Assembly: GCF_000226095.1 (NCBI RefSeq) | Contig: NC_016472.1 | Coordinates: 2,046,001 to 2,110,000, forward strand | Direction of reading: 5' to 3' | Source of the DNA: Thermothelomyces thermophilus ATCC 42464 | Lineage: Eukaryota > Ascomycota > Sordariomycetes > Sordariales > Chaetomiaceae | Length of the DNA: 64,000 bases | Part shown: positions 35,205-45,849 of the stretch, piece after piece | Position numbering within the stretch: position 1 is the stretch's first letter | Layout of the letters: each line of letters starts with the position of its first letter | The notes under the pieces: model-generated | What the model saw: only the letters and a program-made list of their open reading frames with translations | What the model was told of the DNA's origin: nothing | Databases searched by the model: none | Program-made: the position numbers and the translations under genes

Positions 35205-35452
35205 TGATCAAGGAGCGATCATATTGTCTCGGAGCCTGTCAAACGGCAGTCAATCAGAATTACGCGCTATAAGACGAGAAATCCACCCTGGACAATGTTA
35301 TCACGGCGCCGTTGGTACTGGGATTTCGACTTCTGTTCTTCACAATCCACTTGTAGGTCCTCAAGAGAGTACTCTTGTATTAAGCATTCATGACCTTCAG
35401 CTGTATGTCGAGAACGTCTGGACTGAGGTCCGGGATTTAACTAGCCAATCAT
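35205..35452 (+). pseudogene. Broken fragment of the nuclease-like family found intact at 58423-59380
   Basis: Three short stretches in different frames align in order with the C-terminal part of the minus-strand gene at 58423-59380. EPVKRQSI is shared exactly, followed by LVLGFRLLF against LVLEFRLLF, and LSIHDLQLYVENVW against LSIQDLQKYAEYVW. The pieces are separated by frame changes and at least one stop, so this is a truncated relic. The 5' two thirds of the gene are missing; upstream is a pyrimidine-rich tract (about 35125-35195). It shows the family was once multicopy here. Confidence 0.7.
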
Positions 35453-35568
35453 AAATACGTTAGGCATTGTTGACACACAGCACACCAATTTCATGGTGTT
35501 TTGCTCGCCAAGTCTTTCGTTTGAGCGATTCTTTTCGGGCAATCGAGACCCCTCCCCCCATCTTTCCC

Positions 35569-35853
35569 CACAATGTCATGTGACCTCTCCCACATAGACC
35601 CTAACCCGCAACTACATGCCCGCTCTTTCCAGTCCCAATTGAAGCCATCAGAGTTCGATCAATCTATCTTACAGCTGTTGAATCATTCAAACACGTAGAC
35701 AATACAGCTTAGTCAGGCTGGTTGCTTGGTCAGAAAAAAAGCGGCTCGCCAGCTCGCAGTTTTATGGCTTTTTTGAGCGATTCAGCGGCCGGAAAAGAGC
35801 GCGCAGGTAGTTGCGGGTTAGGGTTATATGAGAAGAGGTCACATGACATTGTG
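35569..35853. repeat. 285-bp inverted-repeat unit with 60-bp arms (MITE-like)
   Basis: The left arm 35569-35628 and right arm 35794-35853 are complementary over about 60 bp, starting CACAATGTCATGTGACCTCT and including ACCCTAACCCGCAACTAC. The 165-bp loop lacks coding potential. No target duplication is evident, so the unit could be a miniature inverted-repeat element or a fold-back remnant. A shared 16-mer, GGGTTAGGGTTATATG, occurs in the right arm (35816-35831) and again at 59581-59596. Confidence 0.75.
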
Positions 35854-36251
35854 CCGTAGGGAGTGGGAGAACACATAGTCCGAAGGGTAGTTATGTCTCC
35901 TCTCATCCCAGTTGTTTCGCTATCACTTTTATCGATCAGCGTGGGGCAGAAGCGCCTAGCCATATCAGGACTAGCGCCACAACCACCACCTCCCAAAGCC
36001 AAGGATTGAGTGTTAGGCCGATGACTGCACACGAAAATCGTGAGAAATATCAACTGTCGGTCATTCTCCCAGCCGTCTCTTCGCAGTCATATCTTCCCCA
36101 TCAGCGACTCAGCGACCTTGTGCATTGCGTCAGTAGGTGTTTGAGCCGACTATCACTAACCCGCCATCTGGAGCCGAGACGAAGGAAGCGAAGAATCTAG
36201 AGGGGCTCGAAAAAAAATCATTACCCCGCGGAAGAGTCACCAACCCCAAAT

Positions 36252-37930
36252 ATGGCATCCAACGGCGATAAGTACGGCAACGACATCGAGTCGGACACCG
36301 ACTCCGGTAACGAGTCTCAGGTTGATGCCCACGACTCGGACAATGAGGTCGCTGAGCGGCCCGTCAAGCCCGCTTTGAAGAAGACCGCGCCGCCTGCGCC
36401 CACTGTCCAGCGGCCACCACTGCCGCCCCAGACAGACCCGAAGGACCTCGATATCAAGGCCCTGAATCCTCTGACGCCTGAGATTATTGCGCGGCAAGCA
36501 ACCATCAATATTGGCACCATCGGCCACGTCGCTCACGGAAAGTCGACCGTAGTGAAGGCCATCTCAGGTGTGCAGACTGTTCGTTTCAAGAACGAGCTGA
36601 TTCGCAACATCACCATCAAACTCGGTTACGCCAACGCCAAGATCTACAAGTGCGATAACCCAGAGTGCCCGCGGCCAACATGCTACCGCAGCTACAAGAG
36701 CGAGAAGGAGGTCGACCCTCCTTGCGAACGGGAGGGCTGCTCCGGAACATACAGGCTGCTGCGTCACGTCTCGTAAGGCCTCTTTCCACAGTGCTGCATA
36801 GCGGGCAGCAGATTTGTACGATTTTGTTTTCGGTGTTACTGATCATTTCGAATAGGTTCGTGGACTGCCCAGGCCACGATATTCTGATGAGCACCATGTT
36901 GTCGGGCGCTGCAGTCATGGACGCTGCCTTGCTGCTTATTGCCGGAAACGAGTCCTGCCCCCAACCACAGACGTCCGAGCACTTGGCTGCCATCGAAATC
37001 ATGAAACTCGACAAGATCATCATTCTCCAAAACAAGGTCGATCTCATGCGGGAAGAGGCGGCAAAGCAGCACTACGAATCAATTCTCAAGTTCATTAGGG
37101 GTACTGTCGCCGGCAAGTCGCCCATTATCCCCATCTCGGCTCAGCTCAAGTTCAATATCGACGCCATCAATGACGCCATTGTCAACACCATCCCCATCCC
37201 TCCCAGGGATTTCTCGATGGACCCGCACATGATTGTCATCCGGTCTTTTGACGTTAACAAGCCTGGTGCCGAGATCGACGAGCTCAAGGGTGGTGTCGCG
37301 GGTGGCAGTATCTTGCACGGTCTGCTGAAGCTCGGCGATGAAATCGAGATTCGCCCCGGTATCGTGTCGCGCGACGACAAGGGCAACCTCAAGTGCACCC
37401 CCATCTTCAGCCGGATCGTCTCGCTCAACTCGGAGGCCAACGACCTCAAGTACGCTGTCCCTGGTGGTCTCATCGGTGTTGGTACCCGCATCGACCCGAC
37501 CCTCTGCCGGGCCGATCGTCTGGTCGGGTTCGTTTTGGGCCTCAAGGGCCGTCTTCCGGAGATCTACAGTGAGATCGAGGTCAACTTCTACCTGCTCCGC
37601 CGTCTGCTCGGTGTCCGCACGGCGGACGGTAAGCAGGCCAAGGTTGACAAGCTGGCCAAGAACGAGGTCATCATGGTCAACATCGGCTCAACCTCGACCG
37701 GTGCCAAGGTGGTGGCCATCAAGAAGGATGCCGCCAAGCTCCAGCTCACAAGCCCTGCATGCACAAACATCGGCGAGAAGGTCGCCCTCAGCAGACGTAT
37801 CGAGAAGCACTGGCGTCTCATCGGCTGGGCTACTATCGCGGCGTAAGTTTCCTCCCCTTGTTGGTGTGAGTGCGTCAGCGTTACTGACGTGGTACACAGC
37901 GGTGTCACGCTGGAGCCTAGCAGCTCCTAA
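36252..37930 (+). CDS. gcd11: Translation initiation factor eIF2 gamma subunit
   Basis: Three exons (36252-36772, 36856-37842, 37900-37930) give 512 residues. It is the GTPase subunit of eIF2, which carries Met-tRNAi to the 40S ribosome. All G motifs are visible: GHVAHGKST (about 95-103), DCPGHD, NKVD and the SAQ box. The zinc ribbon between G1 and G3 has [11 protein letters not shown] and CEREGC. Domains II and III follow with the ordinary sequence ([35 protein letters not shown]). The first intron (83 bp, donor GTAAGG) and the second (57 bp, donor GTAAGT) split codons, and the last exon codes for only ten residues plus stop, ending GVTLEPSSS. The first about 80 residues are acidic and then Pro-rich, as is common in fungi. 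Confidence 0.96.
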
Positions 37931-38367
37931 ACGCATTCCTTTTCCACGACTGCAACGAGGGGACATGATCTACGACGGCCGTAGGGGTTGGTTTGGGAGT
38001 CGTCGGCCTGCCGGGTCTGTGTTATGTGCAAAGAAAGGTTTGGCTGGGCTGCATGGCGCGCGAATTCATACCAAGGATGTGGAGGGCATGAACATGGTCT
38101 ATAGCTCGTCGTCTCACGCAATAATGGATGGGTAGACGAAAAGTAGCGGAAAAGTTGGGTTGTTAGACATTGAGTGGTATTCAGTCACACAGCGTTCCCG
38201 GACTGTCTCTCCAAGTGGTTGGTACCTGAATGAAGAATGCTCGCCAACATGAGCATGATAGTAAGTGCAGGCTCATACACCAATTGCCCATCTTGCGTCC
38301 TCCCTCCGTCTAATATTACTTGTAGTGTCACCTTTAAAAAGCAACCCCCCCCCCTCTTTTCCCCTTT

Positions 38368-40275
38368 TTACTTCCTCACCTTCCTTGCATGTTTGACCAG
38401 ATTCTCAATGACGCCTTCAAACGCCTCCCGATCCCCAATCTTCTCGTCTGTCCGCTTCTGCCAGTACGCCAAAACCCCCTGGGCCGTCTCCTGCATCGCC
38501 TCCAGCCGCGCGATATGCGCCCGCAGTTCTGCATCCGTCATGCCGCTCAGCGCAGCGTCCGTCAGCATGCACATCTGCCGCGCGGACACGAGATCGAAGC
38601 TCCGCTCCGGGCTGGGCTGCCGCCCCGAGCCGTCCGCCTTCTTCCGTCTCCGCGAGGACGACGACGCGGACGTCGGGTCGCCCCCCGCAGACAGGGAGTC
38701 TCTGCCGCCGCCCTCTCCGGTCGAGGCCGAGGCCGAGGCCGACCCGGCCCCCTTGGCGGCGGGCCCCCGGGAGTCGCTCGAGGCCCTGCGCAGCGACCCG
38801 CTCGAGGTGGTGCGGTGCAGCGACGGGAGCACGAGCTTCTTCTGCTTGGACGAGGCCGGCAGGATCTCGTCGAGGTCGACGGGCACGCCGAGCGAGACGA
38901 GGAAGAGGCGGCGGATGCGCGAGCGGATCCAGTCGGGCGGCTGCAGCGGCGGCGGGGCCACGAGCTGCGACCAGAGGGAGGCGGAGCGCGGCGTGAGGAA
39001 GACGGGGTTCTCTCCTGCCGAGGGGGCCGGGAGCGGTGGCTGTTGCAAGGGCGAAGGGAAGAGGGCGGCGAGGTATGGTTCCGTGAGGGTGGTGATTTCG
39101 GAGGGGCTGAGGTCGTCGAAGGTGGGGATCGGCTGGAGAGAGGGCGAGAAGGTTAGTGACTGGAATAGCTTCGAGGTAAGAAGAGAGCGAGCGAGCGAGA
39201 GAGTGGCACAGAGAGAGACGGAGGGAGGGAGGGTTGGAGGGATGGATGGATGGAGAGAGGGAGGGAGGGAGGGATGGATGGATGGAGAGCTTACGAAGGA
39301 GAGAGATGGTGCTGCTGGGGCGGAAGGGGGCGGCGGCGGTTGCGGTGCTTGTTGTGGTTGTTGTTGTGGTTGTTGTTGTTGTTGTTGTTGGGCCGGCGTT
39401 TGGAAGCCGTCCTCAAAATCGTCAAAGTCGCCGTCCTCACCCCCTTCTTCAAAGTCGTCAAACTCGTCCCCAGAATCATCGTCATCCGCGTCCTCGGTAC
39501 ATACAGCGCTCTCAGCGGCTGGCAAGCCGGGGCTCAGGGGAGAGCGTTTCATAGCAGACGAAGACTTCCTCCTTGTGCGTGATGACGTGGCAGGGGCGTT
39601 TAGAGACGATGGTGATGGTAATGGAGGATCTACGCAGAAAGAACAAGTCAATACGAACTATGAATTGGTAGGAGGAAGCCCGAAGGGGGACAATCTGGGC
39701 ATAAAGACCAGGCTACGCATCCGTACCAGTTGCAGCTTCGCCCTGTTCCACCGTCCCGTCGGCCTTAACCACCAGGTCCGGGTGAGCATCCGACTTGCGC
39801 CTCTGCCTGTTCCCCGGATGCGTCACTGAGCCCTCCGCATCAGGCGCCTCCTCTACCACCGTTTTCGGAACGGGATATCCGCCAGGCGTGGGGGATCGTG
39901 GGATTTGTTCGGGTTCGGGTGCAGCGTCGGCATCGGGAATGATGGCGATCTCGTCCGGCGCGGCATCCTCTTCTCTCAAGCGATAAGCCTGCGTACCAGG
40001 GACTTCCCCATACGCCGGCTTGTCATCGACCCTTTCGACTCTGGTCTTTGGAATAGGTGACGCTCTGGCGGGCGTTATCGGCCCGGAGCGGGCGTCGGAG
40101 TAGTGCTCCTCGGAGTCGGATGCCTCCGCTGGGGGGTCGTGTTAGTCGAGCACCGATTTGTGGGGAGAAGCGGAGGGCAGGTGGCATGTTATATGAAATT
40201 ACCTAGTTCATGAGCCCCGGGGTCGACTATGTCTCGCCGTTCCGGCGGCGTGAGGCTGTTGCGGCGTGAAGACAT
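38368..40275 (-). CDS. DUF5102 / Laa2-like protein (possible AP-1 adaptor accessory factor)
   Basis: Four exons (40275-40203, 40128-39727, 39629-39295, 39132-38368) give 524 residues. The acidic motif cluster DEFDDFEEGG...DFDDFEDGF (about residues 195-220) resembles the gamma-ear/AP-1-binding DFGDF-type motifs of yeast Laa2 (YBL010C) and its DUF5102 fungal kin. I assign the family from this and from the C-terminal helix (ELRAHIARLEAMQETAQGVL), so the function is inferred. A Gln/Pro run lies next to the acidic cluster. The 162-bp third intron (39133-39294) contains GGGA/GGAT simple repeats and, if retained, stays open in frame, so it is easy to miss; donor GTAAGC, branch CACTAAC and acceptor CCAG support it. 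The other introns have CTAAC-type branch sites. C-terminal end is KHARKVRK. Confidence 0.75.
39180..39292. repeat. GGGA/GGAT/GAGC simple repeats within an intron
   Basis: Purine-rich tetranucleotide runs (GAGGGAGGGAGG, GGATGGATGG) on the plus strand fill most of the third intron of the Laa2-like gene. On the coding strand they form a long pyrimidine tract. Confidence 0.8.
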
Positions 40276-41152
40276 TGCAACTTGTTCAGAGGGCAGCACC
40301 TTTGTTCGCTGAAAGACGACACAATTCGACCCGCAAGCCCACTTGTTAAGGAGGAGGAGGGGTTGACCGCGGCAAAAGAGGGCGAAACTGCCTTTGTTTC
40401 CTCGAAGGGGAGGAAACGACCAAAAATCGGTCTGTTGCCGCACCCTGAATGGACACTCAAACCCTTGGAGTGCGTTCAAATCGGGAATGCATCAGCGTGT
40501 GATCTGTAGCCGGAGTCTAGACCATGGCTGACTGCGCAACACAACACCCTGTTCAACCTGATTTCTACGGAGTACGGAGTACAAGTGGTCTGTCACGGTC
40601 TGGTTCAAGCCCCATGCGGCGAGACAGGGGTGGATCAGCGGTGGGCCCAGAGCTTTTACGGAATAGTTACTCCGTAGTGGGGAGGGAAAGCCACAGCTCT
40701 CCCTCGCTTGGCTCGTGCCTGGCCTGTGGCCTAGCGCCCTTGCGTGCAGGGCGAGGCTTGACCGAGCTTTTTGTCGGGCGCGCGTTCCGGCAGCTGCCAA
40801 AAATCGGCCCAGTCAATGAAACGTGCAAACAGAAAGCTTTAACAGCGATACTCGGGTGCAGACTGCCTGCACCATATTGTATCCTGTGCTCCCGGGCCTT
40901 TGATCTTGCAGACTGACTGCTACAGATTGGCGGGCGACTCAATTGCTCCAGATCGACGCGACTTCACAGCAAGAATCTCTCGCCTGCGCTCTTGAACCCT
41001 GCGCTGCCTCGAACGCGCCCGGGACAGCTGCAGCAGTAACGCTGAACAAGACTCGGTCGACCTTCACCCATTCCATCCCGCGCCTTCGCACGCACCAGAT
41101 TGCTTTGCTCCGCTGCGGGGACTGTGCTTAGACGGTCGTATTCGGTGCCAAA
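40276..41152. other. Divergent promoter region between Laa2-like and NSP1 genes
   Basis: About 880 bp. It contains TCTACGGAGTACGGAGTACA (40564-40583) and a TTACTCCGTAG site (about 40668-40678), members of the dispersed GTAC/CCGTA motif family. No coding region is supported. Confidence 0.45.
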
Positions 41153-43424
41153 ATGGCTTTCTCATTTGGCACACCCGCTTCAAGCGCGGCCTCGGGCCAG
41201 TCGACCACATCTACTGCCCCAGCTTCCGGCGGCCTGTTCGGTGGCACATCCGGTTCGACATCATCCCCCTTTTCGTTCTCCAAACCAGCGACCAGCGGAT
41301 CAAGCACACCTCAGGCAAGCGGCGGTCTGTTTGGAGGGTCTTCAACAACAACCGGCCAGACGGGAAGCTTGTTTGGCAACGCGGGCGCCACATCCACGCC
41401 CTCAACCACGGCATCTACTACGGGCACATCGCTATTTGGTCAGACTACGGGAGCTTCGACTGGAGGAGGTTTGTTTGGCGGCGCTAAGCCCTCGGGGGGC
41501 TTGTTCGGCAACACCTCGACCCCGGCTTCCGGGACCGCGACTCCCACAGGGACACCGAGTCTGTTTGGCAATAAGCCTGCTACCACGACCTCTGCCCCGG
41601 CCACGAGCACCCCGGCCGCTACAACTGGTAGTCTCTTTGGGTCAACAACCACTACGGCTCCCTCCGGGGGAAGCACTACCGCCACGACGGGGGGACTGTT
41701 CGGCAACACCGGCGGTTCTGGTCTGTTTGGTTCAACTACCCCTAGCACTGGAGCGACGAGCGGCCAGGCGACCCCGTCGAAGCCGCTATTTGGAGGCGCC
41801 GGCTCGACTACGCCGGCTGGCGCCCCTCCAGCCGACGCATCGAAGCCCTCCGGTGGTCTGTTTGGCGGTGGTCTCGGGACGACCAAGCAGGCAGCCGCTC
41901 CCGCTTCCAGTACGGGAGGCCTTTTCGGCCAGAGCACGACGCCCGCTTCTACCTCTGCGCAGTCGCAATCCGGAAGCAACGCGACTGCCGGCACGTCCAC
42001 CCTTTTCGGCGCGAAGCCTAGCCAAACGCCCGCCACGGGGAGCACCCCTTCGCTGTTTGGCGGCGCCCAGACCGGCGCTGCCACATCTGGCACCAGCACT
42101 CCGGCCACGACTGCACCAGCGACCGGCGCAAAGTCGCTCTTCGGAGGCGCTGCCGGCACTACCCCCGCTACCACGGCGGCCCCGGCCACCTCTACGCCCG
42201 CCGCCACGACCACAACCACCACTACGACGGCCCCCCCATCTTCATCCGCCACAACAACGCCCAGCCTGTTTGGCGGCACTACCGCTGCCACCACGGCACC
42301 GACTACCTCGACTCCGGCGGCTGGGGGCCTGTTCGGCTCGAAGCCAGCGACGACTACTGCTCCAGCAAGCAGCTCGGCTGCTCCCGCGGCATCCGGTTCC
42401 TTGTTCGCCAAGGCGGCTTCTGCCACCGGACCGGCCACTACCACTGCGTCGACATCCGCTCCTGCCGCCACTGCCACCACTGCAGCCACCACTGCGCCCA
42501 CCACGACGGCCACCACGGCGGCACCGGCTTCCGGCGGTCTATTCGGAGGCGCCAAGCCTGCCGGCACCTCTGCTGCGCCGGCACAGGATTCTAAGACCAC
42601 CACTACCGCCGGGCTCTCGGCTTCGACGATGGGTCCCGCGTCTCAGCTTCCACGTTTAAAGAATAAGACGATGGACGAGATCATCACGCGGTGGGCAACT
42701 GATCTGTCAAAGTATCAGAAGGAGTTCAAGGAGCAGGCGGCCAAGATAGCGGAGTGGGACCGCATGCTGGTGGAAAACGGCGAGAAGATCCAGAAGCTTT
42801 ACACCAGCACCTACGAGGCGGAGCGTGCCAATGCCGAAATCGATCGTCAGCTAAGCAACGTCGAGAGCCAACAGGAGGAGCTCGGCGCCTGGCTGGAGCG
42901 CTACGAGGCGGACCTGAACGAGCTGTTCGCCAAGAACGGCATCACAGCCACGGGCGAGCAGGCGGCCGGGCCCGACCAGGAACGCGAGCGCACGTACAAG
43001 CTGGCCGAGAAGCTGACGGATCGGTTGGATGAGATGGGCAAGGATTTGACCAAGATGATCAAGGAGATTAACGACATGTCGAGCACTCTCAGCAAGGGCA
43101 ACAAGCCTGATGATCCGGTACGTGTTCTGTTTATTCATCTCCTTTTCTTCATTTTCTTTTCCCTGCTCCCCTCAATTTTTTTTTTTTTTTTTCCCTGGAG
43201 GAGGGAATAACCCAAGCTAACCCCGCCGGCAGTTGACGCAGATTGTCCGCGTCCTCAACGGGCATCTGGCCCAGCTACAGTGGATTGACAGCAACGCTGC
43301 GGCTCTCCAGGCTAAAGTCCTGGCGGCCCAAAAGGCGAGTGGCAGCATGGGTACCAGCGTTTCCGGCCCCGAAACGGATGCGGCCGAGAGCTTTTACCGG
43401 TCGTATCGGGGCGGCTACAAATGA
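41153..43424 (+). CDS. nsp1: Nucleoporin NSP1 / Nup62 (FG-repeat, central channel)
   Basis: Two exons, 41153-43117 and 43233-43424, give 718 residues. It is a core component of the central channel of the nuclear pore, forming a coiled-coil trimer with Nup57/Nup54 and Nup49/Nup58. Residues 1 to about 490 are a Thr/Ala/Ser-rich disordered region with about 20 FG motifs, mostly GLFG or SLFG. The C-terminal domain (about 495-718) is an NSP1_C coiled coil beginning LPRLKNKTMDEIITRWATDL. The intron (115 bp) lies near the end of the coiled coil, has donor GTACGT, an AGCTAACC branch and a T-run, and is phase 0. The end is SFYRSYRGGYK. GC-rich repeats make the reverse strand look open over 387 codons, which is an artefact of Ala/Thr/Gly codons. 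Confidence 0.95.
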
Positions 43425-43824
43425 TTGAGGGCGTAGGGTTGAGAGGTGAGAAAAGGGAACGGTTGTAATGTCAGGGTATCAGGTTGGGAATACGCATGTA
43501 TATCTTTTTGAGGGGCAGCTAGTTGGTGGGAGAATGCAATGCTGCCAGAACAAGTGGGCACAGCCAATACGCATAAAAGCTGGGGGTTCTCGGTGAAGGT
43601 TGCAAAGTGAGCTTGCATATGTCATATGTACTTGTACATGCGATGGTATTCCTCCCCGCTGAGAGGCGAGGCGTGAGCGGACCGATTACGCAGAAAACGG
43701 TGATCAATGCGGGAGGCAAACTGTCGCCAAAATATCCATCACGATTCTAGACCTCCCTCCGTGCCACAAATAACTGGCTTTCCGCCTTCTTCCGGTTCGT
43801 CGCAGGTCAGGGAAGAGATGCCGC

Positions 43825-44522
43825 CTAGTTCTGCTCACCGCCCTGTTCCCTGGTAATCTCGTCGCTGCGGGAGGGAAGGGAAAAAAAACCGGCACGTCAG
43901 CATCTGGCCCAAGAAAGCGTGCAATAGCCGTAAAAAAGAGAGAGGGAAAACTTACATGTGGTCAGACAGCTTCTGCAGATGGGCCTGCTGCTCAGCCAGC
44001 TTCTTCCTGAGCTCCTTGAGCTTCTCCTTCTCGCGCTGGCGGATCGCGTAGTCCTCGGTGGCGCGCTCGCGCTTCTGGAAGGCGTCACTGTTCGATGAGC
44101 GGTGTCAGCTTATTCTTGTCTCCCTCCCTAACTTGTCTGCCTGTTTTCCTCGTCTGTATGATTGAGGTTGTGGTTGATTGATGGCTGGGAGAAAGCGGCA
44201 GCGGCGCTGGGAAGGGGGGGAGGGGGGTTGAGAGGGAGAAAGAGAGCTCGGAGAGCACAGAGCGAGAGCGGAGGAGAGAGGTTTGCTTTCCCCCTCCAAT
44301 CTCGTCCAGCTTCTTCCTCCGTTATTGCTCAATCTCCCCGTCCCGGTCCCAACGTTTTGAGAGTAAGAGATTTGGAAAGGAAAGGTAGGGGGAACAAACG
44401 CACCCCTGGCCGCCGGTCTTGGGCGGAGCGCCGGTCTCGCCGGCACAGGCGCGAGCGGTGGTGGAAAAGGTGCGGGAAAGCAGCGCCAGGCGGGCGAGCT
44501 TGACGACGGAGGTGCGCATCAT
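43825..44522 (-). CDS. inh1: Mitochondrial F1F0-ATPase inhibitor (IATP family)
   Basis: Three exons (44522-44404, 44087-43956, 43864-43825) give 96 residues. The protein binds F1-ATPase at low matrix pH and blocks ATP hydrolysis. The leader MMRTSVVKLARLALLSRTFS is a mitochondrial presequence. The inhibitory core DAFQKRERATEDYAIRQREK and the coiled coil KLKELRKKLAEQQAHLQKLS follow, with the end DEITREQGGEQN. The first intron is long for this window (316 bp, donor GTGCGT). The second (91 bp) has donor GTAAGT and splits an Ile codon. Each splice joins family-like sequence exactly. Confidence 0.92.
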
Positions 44523-45491
44523 TTTGACGATTAGTCGGAAAGGCGTGGGTGGTGTTGTGGTGTTGTGGGATCTTGGTTTTGGCTTGGTTCAATGGCGGCC
44601 GTTTGAGTGCGAGATATGAAGTAGTACAGTAGTTTGCGGCTCAACTTGCCCTGGAGGGTGGCCTGATCGCAGCAATGGAAGTGGAGCTCTTTTCGCACAA
44701 GCGCACGTCACTTCCCCAGCCTTAGTACCCACTTTTTTGCTGGTTAAAGCTTGGCTAGATGCAGTTACAAAGACCTCACCAAACTACATCACATCATGTC
44801 CAAGCTCTAGAATCACCGATTCATCCAAGATCTTGGAAAATGGTAATTCCAGGCAGGTCATATGGTGGATAATCATCACAGCTTACACTGTGGTGGGAAG
44901 CGGACTGTGCCAGGAACAAGGCGACGCAAAAGTAAGAATCTACTTCGATGTCTTCCGCATGTAGTTATGATTGTACTCTCGTCACAGCACGAGAGATGCT
45001 TGTCGTCGAAATCTGTATAAAAAAAGCGTGTAGTTGGCAGTCTTGAGGTCTCAGGTGACGAAGGAGATCGCTATTGGTTAAACTTTCGGTTGCCTACACG
45101 ATGCAACCTATTGTGAGGAGATGATCATGGCCTTGACGGCAGCACCGTGTGGAGAACTCTCGTGATATTATGTTAAGCTTTTGAATTGATATCTATCAAG
45201 CGCAAATACTCAAACCAAAGATTACTTTTCAACAAGGTTATCTACTACAGGAGTAAGAAAAAGATCAATAACGAAGAAAGCAGTAAGGTAGGAGGACTTA
45301 GACTAAATTACGGAACCTAACGAATAAATCAATGGCGACAAGCTAAATAGTTATCATCTACCATCTAGGCCGCTGCTAGAGAAGCCGCCTACTACCAGGA
45401 ATATGTGCATCAGTCTCTCTGGAAAGGAATACAAAGGACTGTAGCCTTTGAATGAGCTGTCACTTTGGTTGGTTTCCGAACCGGAAAAAGA
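44523..45491. other. Intergenic region left of the retroelement
   Basis: About 970 bp between the ATPase inhibitor gene and the target duplication of the gypsy element. The part from 45150 on is AT-richer. No gene or repeat is recognised. Before the element inserted, this was probably part of the same intergenic space as 56666-57133. Confidence 0.45.
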
Positions 45492-45496
45492 CGAGC

Positions 45497-45751
45497 TGTT
45501 ACAGCATTTGGCTGTCTGTAGGTCGGATCTGACTGACCTACCAACAGGGATAACGAGCCAGGGTCAACATGTATTTAGACAGCTTCTCTGAGTGCCTCTG
45601 GCACTTAGAACAATCAACGCTTTTATCACCTACTTCTACAGACCGTAACAATTGGTCCAGGAGTGCCGCCCACGGCGCGAATACCGCTATGGTGTCGTAC
45701 CTGTTTACAGCCTTCCAGAGCTGTACTGATTGTAGCCACCGAGCTGTAGCA
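45497..45751 (+). repeat. 5' LTR of the gypsy element
   Basis: 255 bp starting TGTTACAGC and ending GCTGTAGCA, matching 56406-56660 at 243 positions. CGAGC precedes it. Confidence 0.95.
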
Positions 45752-45753
45752 AG

Positions 45754-45777
45754 TGGTGCCTACTACCGGTTCGAATC
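45754..45777 (+). other. Primer-binding-site-like sequence
   Basis: Two bases after the 5' LTR, TGGTGCCTACTACCGG followed by TTCGAATC is complementary to a tRNA 3' end (CCA plus acceptor stem, T-stem and TTCGAA T-loop). The complementarity may run about 24 bases, longer than the usual 8-18. The tRNA identity was not determined. Confidence 0.6.
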
Positions 45778-45849
45778 TACGATCTCGTTGCCAATCGCGA
45801 GCGTTCGAACGCCGTAGGAGACCATTTGCCTAGGCAAGCGACTATGTCC

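Noticed and set aside
35569-35853. Telomere or interstitial telomere array
   Set aside because: Only one and a half TTAGGG units occur in each arm, with no tandem array.
38237-39829. 530-codon open frame on the plus strand
   Set aside because: It is antisense to the Laa2-like gene, crosses that gene's introns, and has no recognisable motif.
41440-42603. 387-codon open frame on the minus strand
   Set aside because: It is antisense to the Thr/Ala/Gly-rich FG region of NSP1, whose codons leave the reverse strand open; the residue mix (Ala, Val, Gly, Pro only) is an artefact.
45754-45777. tRNA-like TTCGAATC sequence
   Set aside because: There is no cloverleaf around it, and its position two bases after the LTR marks it as a primer-binding site.
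45569-45817. Small open frame MYLDSFSECLWHLEQS..., repeated at 56478 and 58239
   Set aside because: It lies inside the LTR and occurs wherever the LTR does, so it is part of the repeat and not a gene.
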